This document shows positions 14,661 through 19,606 of a DNA stretch of 19,606 nucleotides, in pieces (position 1 is the first letter of the stretch; each line of letters begins with the position of its first letter). Both the position numbers and the translations under genes were made by a program. The notes beneath the pieces are model-generated. The model had not been told where the DNA came from, searched no databases, and saw nothing but the letters and a program-made list of their open reading frames with translations. This stretch comes from an uncultured Nitrosomonadales bacterium (GTDB lineage: Bacteria; Pseudomonadota; Gammaproteobacteria; Burkholderiales; Methylophilaceae): NCBI GenBank assembly GCA_946481065.1, contig CAMLMA010000016.1:1-19606 (forward strand), written 5' to 3'.

Positions 14661-14681
14661 GCGCCTGATCGCGTCAGGCGC
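14661..14681. terminator. Stem-loop between convergent cfa and the GGDEF-EAL gene
   Basis: GCGCCTGA, loop TCGCG, TCAGGCGC: an 8-bp perfect stem lying 11 bases after the cfa stop. Its 3' arm contains the stop codon of the minus-strand gene (14674-14676). No T tract follows on either strand, so it is a weak or Rho-assisted end signal. Confidence 0.45.
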
Positions 14682-17136
14682 GCTTGAGCAGGGCCTCGAA
14701 AGCCGCGACCGGGATCGGCGGTGAGAACAGGTAGCCCTGAGCATAGTCACAGCCGGCTTGCTGGAGCAGCGCGCGCTGCGCTTCCGTTTCCACCCCTTCC
14801 GCGATGACCTGGATACCGAGCTTGTGGGCCATGACGATGATGGCTTCACACAACACCATCTGGTCGGTATCGGCATGCAGGTCCTTGACGAAGCTGCGGT
14901 CGATCTTGATGTAATCGATATCGAACTCGTTGAGATAGGAGAGCGAGGAGTAGCCCGTGCCGAAGTCGTCCAGCGCCACCTGGATGCCTGCGTCGCGGAA
15001 CTCGATGAGTTTGGCCTTGGTATTGTCGTTAAGGTCCATCATCATGCCTTCGGTGATCTCGACGACGATGCTCGCGCCCGACACTTTGAGCGCCGCGATC
15101 TGGGTCACCCAGGAGGCGTCTTGCTCGCGTGCGTACTGGAACTGCATCGGCGATTTGTTGATGCTCACCTGGAAAGCCGGATCGAATCTGTCGCGCCAAC
15201 GCATGGCCTGCCTCGCTGCCGTGCGGAACACCCAGTTACCGATATCGACGATCATGCCGGTCTCTTCCGCGATCGGGATGAAATCGACAGGGCTGATCAG
15301 GCCATGTGTCGGGTGAGCCCACCGGGCTAGCGCTTCGGCCTTGATGATCTTGCCGTCGCTCAACTGCACGATGGGCTGGTAATAGACCTTGAACTGGTGA
15401 TCGGTGATGGCCGCATGCAGATCGTTGGCCAGCATCAGACGTCGCTGAGCGGCTTCCTGCATGGCGGCGGTGAAATAACTCGCACGGTTGCGTCCGTTCT
15501 TCTTGGCGAGGTACATCGCCTGGTCGGCGTTCTTGAGCAGGGCATCGGCCGCTTGCGCGTCGTTCGGATACAGCGTGATGCCGATGCTGACCGAGACATA
15601 GGCGAGCTCGCCCCCGAGATCGTAAGGCTCGGCCACCCGGCGCAGGATCTTCTGGGTGATGCGTTCGATGCTGGTCAGGTCTTCCAGATCGCTGAGGATG
15701 ATGGTGAATTCGTCGCCGCCCATGCGCGCCACGGTATCGGTCTCACGGACGCAATCGCGCAGCCGCCGTGCCGTCTCGCGCAACAGGGCATCGCCCTTGT
15801 GATGGCCAAGGGTGTCGTTGACCTCCTTGAAACGATCGACGTCGAGGAACATGAGCGCCAGCGGCAACGACGAGCGGTTGGCCTTCTTGATCTGCTGCTC
15901 GAGTCGATCCTGGAACAGGACGCGGTTGGGCAGGTTGGTGACGCTATCGAAGTGCGCCAGCTGGATCAGCCTTTCGGCGGCTTCCTTACGCTTGGTGATG
16001 TCGCGGATGAAGATGCATGACTCGGCTTCCATGCCCCAGCTCACGGTGGACAAGGTCAGCTCTGCCGGAAACTCGGTGCCATCGCGGCGCAAGGCCGAGA
16101 TCTCGAGCCGCTGGTTGTGCGCATCGGGCAACTGGGCGTGCAGGCCCTTGATCTCTTCGATCTGCGCCTTGCTCGAATTGGCAGGCAGGATCAGTTCATA
16201 GAGCTTTTTACCGACCGCCTCGCCTTTGGGCCAGGCAAAGATGGCTTCGGCCTGCTTGCTCCATCGCGTGATGATACCGTTGGCATCGACTTCCACCAGC
16301 GCATCCATCGCCGTATCGACGATGGCGCGCAAGCGCAGCTCGCTCTCGCGCAGCGCCTGGTTGGCGGCCGCGTTCTGGTTCACCATGCGGTACGAGAGAT
16401 AGATACCGAGCGTGAGCAGCAGCAGGGTGATGGTCAAGGTCAGCAGCACGATCAGGTGCTTGGCATCGCGTGACGCTTCGCCCAGGCTGTAGGAGAACGC
16501 ATTCTCGATCGGCGTCAGTTCGGTATTGATGCGGTTGATGGTCTCCAGCACCGGCCTCAGTTGCCGGAAATCGGTCTCGCCATTTGCGATCTGGCTATGC
16601 AACCGGATCGCTGCGGTGTTGAGCTCGGCGATATAGGCGTCGCCCCTGACCCACATGGCGATCGGCTTTTCCATCAGCGGGGTGTCGCTGAACACACGAT
16701 AGAGCCAGATCAGCCCCGGGATATCGTCCGGATGGTTCATGCCTGCGCTGAAACCGCGATGAGCCGCCTCCAGATCAGGTTTGGGCTGGTTCAGCGCAAG
16801 CCGGGCCCGGCGATCGCCCAGCGGTACGGAGATCGCGTCGAGATAGGCCCGGTAATCCTGCTCGTCATGCGAGATGGCGTAGAGATTGAGGGCATTGATC
16901 GCCTGCTTCTGCGATTTCGACCACAGGCTCTCGCCGTTGACGAAGGCCCGCACCGCAGACAGGGCTTCGGCGCTGATGATGCTCAGCAACAGAAGCAGGG
17001 GAACGATCACGAGGAACGGCCAAGTGATCTTCAGTAGCTGTTTGTTGACGTAAAAAATCGCAAGATCCTTTGTCTTGTATGCGTATGTTTTTACTGCAAC
17101 CGCAGGCCGCCGCTCTCCCCAGAACCATGCGGCCAT
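14674..17136 (-). CDS. Membrane PAS-GGDEF-EAL cyclic-di-GMP protein
   Basis: Inner-membrane signalling protein that may make and break cyclic-di-GMP. 820 residues from ATG 17136; an in-frame TTG 11 codons upstream is possible, and neither has a good ribosome binding site. A first membrane helix (37-54), a periplasmic sensor region (55-225) without a domain I recognise, and a second helix (229-250) are followed by PAS (265-380), GGDEF (395-560) and EAL (570-815) domains. The GGDEF motif is intact (473-477), with an RETD inhibitory I-site five residues before it. The EAL motif is intact (KAEALARW, Glu601), as are DDFGTGYSS (723-731) and the metal-binding Asn in VSINKSP. The phosphodiesterase half therefore looks active, and the cyclase half active or GTP-sensing. 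It is alone on its strand; no effector gene is adjacent. Confidence 0.95.
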   Translation of the reverse strand: MAAWFWGERRPAVAVKTYAYKTKDLAIFYVNKQLLKITWPFLVIVPLLLLLSIISAEALSAVRAFVNGESLWSKSQKQAINALNLYAISHDEQDYRAYLDAISVPLGDRRARLALNQPKPDLEAAHRGFSAGMNHPDDIPGLIWLYRVFSDTPLMEKPIAMWVRGDAYIAELNTAAIRLHSQIANGETDFRQLRPVLETINRINTELTPIENAFSYSLGEASRDAKHLIVLLTLTITLLLLTLGIYLSYRMVNQNAAANQALRESELRLRAIVDTAMDALVEVDANGIITRWSKQAEAIFAWPKGEAVGKKLYELILPANSSKAQIEEIKGLHAQLPDAHNQRLEISALRRDGTEFPAELTLSTVSWGMEAESCIFIRDITKRKEAAERLIQLAHFDSVTNLPNRVLFQDRLEQQIKKANRSSLPLALMFLDVDRFKEVNDTLGHHKGDALLRETARRLRDCVRETDTVARMGGDEFTIILSDLEDLTSIERITQKILRRVAEPYDLGGELAYVSVSIGITLYPNDAQAADALLKNADQAMYLAKKNGRNRASYFTAAMQEAAQRRLMLANDLHAAITDHQFKVYYQPIVQLSDGKIIKAEALARWAHPTHGLISPVDFIPIAEETGMIVDIGNWVFRTAARQAMRWRDRFDPAFQVSINKSPMQFQYAREQDASWVTQIAALKVSGASIVVEITEGMMMDLNDNTKAKLIEFRDAGIQVALDDFGTGYSSLSYLNEFDIDYIKIDRSFVKDLHADTDQMVLCEAIIVMAHKLGIQVIAEGVETEAQRALLQQAGCDYAQGYLFSPPIPVAAFEALLKRA

Positions 17137-17240
17137 CTCTAATGTAGCGTGAGCCAATATGCTTTTCAACGCTCATGTCATCCGAGCGCCCATAGTGGTC
17201 ACCACCGGTTGGTGAGTCATCACATCAGGCGTATTGTTCT

Positions 17241-17268
17241 TTGACGCCAAAGCTTGATACGATAGGCT
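17241..17268 (+). promoter_or_regulatory. Candidate promoter of the 71-residue protein gene
   Basis: TTGACG (one mismatch from TTGACA), a 16-base spacer and TAGGCT (a weak -10) would start transcription near 17275, leaving a short leader that contains GGGGAG before ATG 17293. The -10 is poor; TACGAT at 17257 is better but too close to the -35. Confidence 0.33.
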
Positions 17269-17292
17269 GGATTCATCTATCGGGGAGCTGTA

Positions 17293-17508
17293 ATGCCGTC
17301 GTTATATCGATGCCGGGAAGAACGGGTACAGGATGTCGTGATCGCTTACCTGAACGAGGATGCCTCGCTCAGGTATTCGCTGACGCACGGCGGCCAGTTC
17401 CTGCCGTTCAGCAAGCAGGAGAAGCAGTTCATGCGGCACGAAAAGGCCTGGGCGATGGCGCGGCTGACCATCGACAAGATCATGCGGCTACCGGATATGG
17501 CGTATTAG
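17293..17508 (+). CDS. Small basic protein, 71 residues, unknown
   Basis: Not recognised. ATG 17293 is preceded by GGGGAG with 5 bases spacing, and a TTGACG-containing promoter candidate lies about 50 bases upstream; these support a real gene. The product is soluble, without signal peptide or membrane helix. An Arg-rich start (YRCREERVQDVVIAYLNEDA) leads into RYSLTHGGQFLPFSKQEKQF, and the end is a basic amphipathic helix with MARLTIDKIMRL. One cysteine (Cys7). The size and charge could suit a nucleic-acid-binding or modulator protein, but nothing specific is seen. It diverges from the GGDEF-EAL gene, with 156 bases between the start codons, and is followed by a 402-base gene-free stretch. Confidence 0.6.
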   Translation: MPSLYRCREERVQDVVIAYLNEDASLRYSLTHGGQFLPFSKQEKQFMRHEKAWAMARLTIDKIMRLPDMAY

Positions 17509-17605
17509 CGCATTCGGGCTCGCCCCTGCCACGAGGAGCATGACGCGTAGGACACATGGAAGGTGGAGCGCCCAGGAAGCAGGGCGGGAAGTGTGGGCAG
17601 CGCGT

Positions 17606-17638
17606 GGTGAACAATAAGTGGTGGGTGAACGGTAAGTG
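17606..17638 (+). repeat. Imperfect 15-bp direct repeat, period 18
   Basis: GGTGAACAATAAGTG (17606-17620) recurs as GGTGAACGGTAAGTG (17624-17638), 13 of 15 bases identical, separated by GTG. This is either a replication-slippage product or a paired protein site. Confidence 0.7.
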
Positions 17639-17777
17639 TTAGTGCGCCTAATCCATCTCGACAGAACCCCACTAGGTCAAGGGCGACTCATCGGCCCGTC
17701 ATATCGGGCTTACTGCCTTATTCACTGCACTAACCGCATGATTATACCTGCACTGGCGCCGCATCAGCTCTGGTATC

Positions 17778-17825
17778 CTAACGGTCTTTTATCTTAGCGG
17801 TCTTTTATTCTAGTGGTCTAGTCGC
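17778..17825 (+). repeat. Imperfect 16-bp tandem repeat, about 2.5 copies
   Basis: CTAACGGTCTTTTATC, TTAGCGGTCTTTTATT and CTAGTGGTCTAGTCGC follow one another directly. The first two match at 13 of 16 bases; the third keeps the CTAGTGGTCT half. They lie 86-133 bases upstream of the MFS gene start. Confidence 0.75.
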
Positions 17826-17851
17826 GCCACCCTGGATCCTGATCGCGCTGT

Positions 17852-17879
17852 CTTGAACCCTGTAACTTGAACCCTGTAA
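17852..17879 (+). repeat. Perfect 14-bp tandem duplication
   Basis: CTTGAACCCTGTAA occurs twice head to tail with no difference, ending 31 bases before the MFS start codon, so it would lie in the leader or core promoter. A perfect copy suggests a recent event. Confidence 0.85.
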
Positions 17880-17910
17880 GTCATCAACCCCCGGAAGCCC
17901 TCTGGCACCC

Positions 17911-19128
17911 ATGCGTTTACCCAACTACCTGAATGCCGCATTCCTGCAGCTCCTGACCTTTCGCGTGCAGATCGTCCTCGCCTACCAGATCATGGCCGTG
18001 GTCGTTGGCTGGCACATCTACCAGATCACGCATGACCCGCTGGCCCTCGGCCTGGTGGGGCTCGCCGAAGTCATCCCCTACTTCAGCACGGCCCTGTTCG
18101 CCGGCTACGCGGTGGATCACCACTCGCGACGGCTATTCGGCGTGTTCGCGGCATTGCTGCTGTTGCTCAATGCCTGCATCCTGTTCGCCGTATCGCTACA
18201 CTGGCTTGCAGGCGACCCGACCTGGTGGATCTACGGATCGATCGCCGTCACCGGGGTCGCGCGTGCTTTCATCGGCCCCAGCTATAACGCGCTGTTCGCC
18301 TTGATCCTGCCACGCGACCAATACGCAAGGGCCGCTGGTCTCGGCAGCTCCATCTTCCAGATCGGCCTGGTCGTCGGCCCGGCGCTGGGCGGGCTGCTGG
18401 TCGGCTTCGCCAGTACCACGGCGGCTTACGCCGTTGCCATGGCCCTGTGCCTCGGCGCCGCACTGGCATTGCTCTGGCTGAAGGTAAAGGAACCACCGCC
18501 GCCCCCACGCTCACCGGTGTTCGCGAGCATCGGCGAGGGCCTGCGTTTCGTCTATCACAACCAGATCGTGCTCGGCGCCCAATGTCTCGACATGTTCGCC
18601 GTGTTGTTCGGTGGCGCGGTCGCCATGCTGCCAGCGTTCGTGCAGGACGTCTTCCATTACGGCCCGGAAGGGTTGGGGATCCTGCGTGCCGCGCCAGCGA
18701 TCGGCGCTGTCGTCACTGGCCTCTTTCTCGCCCGCCATCCGCTCAATCGCCACGCCGGGCGCTGGTTGCTGGTCGCCGTTGCCGGTTTCGGGCTTTCCAT
18801 CATCGGCTTCGCATTGAGCGTCGATTTCTGGGTCGCCGGTCTGCTGCTGTTGCTCTCTGGCGTCTTTGACGGCGTATCGGTGGTGCTGCGTACCACCATC
18901 ATGCAGCTGGCCACGCCCGACCACATGCGCGGACGCGTCTCGGCGATCAACGGCATCTTCATCGGTTCGTCGAACGAGCTTGGCGCCTTCGAATCCGGCC
19001 TCTCGGCCAGACTGCTGGGCCTGATCCCATCGGTGATCTTCGGCGGGGCCATGACGCTACTGGTGGTCGGTGCCACGGCCAGGCTCGCGCCCAAACTGCG
19101 ACGGCTGGAATTGAGCCAGTTGCATTAG
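17911..19128 (+). CDS. MFS exporter, EntS-like (MFS_3 family)
   Basis: Major facilitator of the EntS/DUF894 type; EntS exports the siderophore enterobactin, but relatives export varied small molecules. 405 residues from ATG 17911 with about ten to twelve hydrophobic helices. Seen: FRVQIVLAYQIMAVVVGWHIYQ in helix 1, GLAEVIPYFSTALFAGYAVDHHSRR with the MFS loop 2-3 motif in altered form, RAFIGPSYNALFALILPRDQ, and the family-typical PDHMRGRVSAINGIFIGSSNELGAFESG near residues 328-355. The leader carries a perfect 14-bp duplication, and no good Shine-Dalgarno is visible (GGAAG lies 15 bases upstream). No siderophore genes are near, so the substrate is open. The DUF4186 gene follows after 14 bases and is likely co-transcribed. 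Confidence 0.9.
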   Translation: MRLPNYLNAAFLQLLTFRVQIVLAYQIMAVVVGWHIYQITHDPLALGLVGLAEVIPYFSTALFAGYAVDHHSRRLFGVFAALLLLLNACILFAVSLHWLAGDPTWWIYGSIAVTGVARAFIGPSYNALFALILPRDQYARAAGLGSSIFQIGLVVGPALGGLLVGFASTTAAYAVAMALCLGAALALLWLKVKEPPPPPRSPVFASIGEGLRFVYHNQIVLGAQCLDMFAVLFGGAVAMLPAFVQDVFHYGPEGLGILRAAPAIGAVVTGLFLARHPLNRHAGRWLLVAVAGFGLSIIGFALSVDFWVAGLLLLLSGVFDGVSVVLRTTIMQLATPDHMRGRVSAINGIFIGSSNELGAFESGLSARLLGLIPSVIFGGAMTLLVVGATARLAPKLRRLELSQLH

Positions 19129-19142
19129 CCGCGCCAAACGTC

Positions 19143-19538
19143 ATGCGGGATCTTGATGACCTCTTCCAGGCCTTGCACAGATCGCGCTTCCGTCGCGGTT
19201 TCCACTTGCGCGGCCCGGATCTGGCCTATGTGCATGACAAGGGCCTGCCCGTCGTGCTGAGCCACGCAGCGCAATTCATCGCCCAGCGCCTTGCGCCGGC
19301 GCATATCCCCAACGACGGCAAGCAGACCCCGTTCCGCGGACACCCGGTGTTCGTCGCCCAACATGCCACTGCGACATGCTGTCGCGGCTGCCTGGAGAAA
19401 TGGCACCATATCCCGGCGGACAAAGCACTCGATGTGCAGGAAACCGCCTATGTGCTGCGGGTACTGGCCCGGTGGTTGTCACAGCAAGCAGGCCCAAACG
19501 AAAACAGGCCTGGCAAAACGCCAGACCTGTTCTCTTGA
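19143..19538 (+). CDS. DUF4186 family protein
   Basis: 131 residues, matching DUF4186 from memory: an LFQALHRSRFRRGFHLRGPD start, a middle IAQRLAPAHIPNDGKQTPFRGHPVF and the hallmark QHATATCCRGCLEKWH, with Cys79, Cys80, Cys83, His74 and His88 making a likely metal-binding cluster. The family has no assigned function. No ribosome binding site precedes ATG 19143; since it lies 14 bases after the MFS stop, translation may depend on coupling. The last codons (GKTPDLFS) are encoded within an inverted repeat that looks like a terminator, so the tail is probably shaped by that signal rather than by protein function; related proteins end about 15-20 residues earlier as I recall. Confidence 0.88.
   Translation: MRDLDDLFQALHRSRFRRGFHLRGPDLAYVHDKGLPVVLSHAAQFIAQRLAPAHIPNDGKQTPFRGHPVFVAQHATATCCRGCLEKWHHIPADKALDVQETAYVLRVLARWLSQQAGPNENRPGKTPDLFS
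19503..19531. terminator. Terminator hairpin inside the end of the DUF4186 gene
   Basis: AACAGG-C-CTGGC, loop AAAAC, GCCAG-A-CCTGTT: 11 pairs with one mismatch. On the minus strand it is followed by TTCGTTT, so it fits best as the terminator of the gene whose end is at 19560; on the plus strand CTCTTG follows, weaker. It overlaps the last codons of the DUF4186 gene. Confidence 0.65.
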
Positions 19539-19559
19539 TGACCTGCCAACGCGGCGAGT

Positions 19560-19606
19560 TTATCTGGTGATGGGTTTGTAACGAATGCGCTTGGGTTTTG
19601 CGCCTT
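19560..19606 (-). CDS. C-terminal end of a gene entering from the right (partial)
   Basis: On the minus strand the last 14 codons before TAA (19560-19562) read GAKPKRIRYKPITR, a basic tail. A terminator hairpin lies just beyond the stop, with its T-rich side downstream in that direction, which supports a real convergent gene. The other two minus frames stay open to the window edge without ending here. Too short to name. Confidence 0.4.
   Translation of the reverse strand, partial: GAKPKRIRYKPITR

Larger units (their letters stand above)
17509..17910. other. Gene-free spacer with short direct repeats
   Basis: No credible gene in 402 bases. A 25-codon frame at 17540 has AGGAG only one base before its ATG and is dismissed. 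The spacer holds three sets of short direct repeats of different sequence and period (listed separately) and a small hairpin GCCCG-TCATAT-CGGGC (17694-17709). Base composition is more AT-rich and less codon-like than the flanks, mainly after 17700. The promoter of the MFS gene at 17911 must lie here, but I cannot pick it with confidence; TATTCT at 17806-17811 is one possibility. Confidence 0.6.

Noticed and set aside
17540..17617. 25-codon frame after AGGAG
   Set aside because: The AGGAG is only one base from the ATG, and the peptide has no recognisable pattern and includes repeat sequence.
17606..17879. CRISPR array
   Set aside because: The direct repeats are of three different sequences, 14-16 bases long, and tandem or nearly so, with no spacers of uniform length and no cas genes.

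Overview
The window is a GC-rich, densely packed chromosomal segment of a Gram-negative proteobacterium. Lipoprotein signals, an RND pump with its outer-membrane channel, cyclopropane fatty acid synthase and the gene families present fit a betaproteobacterium best, but that placement is inference from gene content and base composition, with no rRNA in view. No phage, transposon, CRISPR array, tRNA or rRNA was seen. Most of the window is housekeeping and stress or envelope functions in one- to three-gene units separated by clear stem-loops.

Layout. Bases 2-5356 (+) are export: the C-terminal four fifths of an RND inner-membrane pump, its NodT-type outer-membrane lipoprotein channel, and a Bcr/CflA-type MFS drug exporter with its own extended -10 promoter close to the start codon. 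A symmetrical terminator ends this block. Bases 5451-6961 (-) hold a 1-Cys (Prx6-type) peroxiredoxin and a dienelactone hydrolase family enzyme. Bases 7135-10112 are envelope-oriented: a small Cys-rich lipoprotein (+), a VanX/DdpX-type D-Ala-D-Ala dipeptidase (-), a divergent secreted trypsin-like protease with a TPR-like tail (+), a MOSC-domain protein and an MliC-like lysozyme-inhibitor lipoprotein (both -). Bases 10282-11435 (+) hold small genes: a 46-residue secreted or membrane peptide with a very strong ribosome binding site, a GIY-YIG domain protein, an overlapping 86-residue protein that begins at TTG, and a cupin.

Bases 11599-11670 encode PqqA, the 23-residue peptide precursor of the redox cofactor PQQ. 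No pqqB, C, D, E or F lies beside it, so it is an orphan or detached pqqA. It has an unusually well-formed ribosome binding site, a structured leader and a perfect 10-bp stem-loop directly after it. This is the most notable item. Next come an SUV3-like RNA helicase (-) and, divergent from it, cyclopropane fatty acid synthase (+). A membrane-bound PAS-GGDEF-EAL cyclic-di-GMP protein (-) converges on cfa over a stem-loop.

From 17293 to the end are a 71-residue unknown protein (+), a 400-bp gene-free spacer carrying three different short direct repeats, an EntS-like MFS exporter (+), a DUF4186 protein (+), and the last 14 codons of a gene entering from the right on the minus strand.

Functional themes: export of toxic compounds (RND, Bcr, EntS-like MFS), envelope protection and remodelling (MliC, VanX-like, cfa, protease), oxidative stress (peroxiredoxin) and PQQ supply. 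No multi-gene defence or biosynthetic system is complete within the window. The candidates for novelty are the detached pqqA with its leader, the small coupled GIY-YIG pair, the 46-residue peptide and the repeat-bearing spacer.
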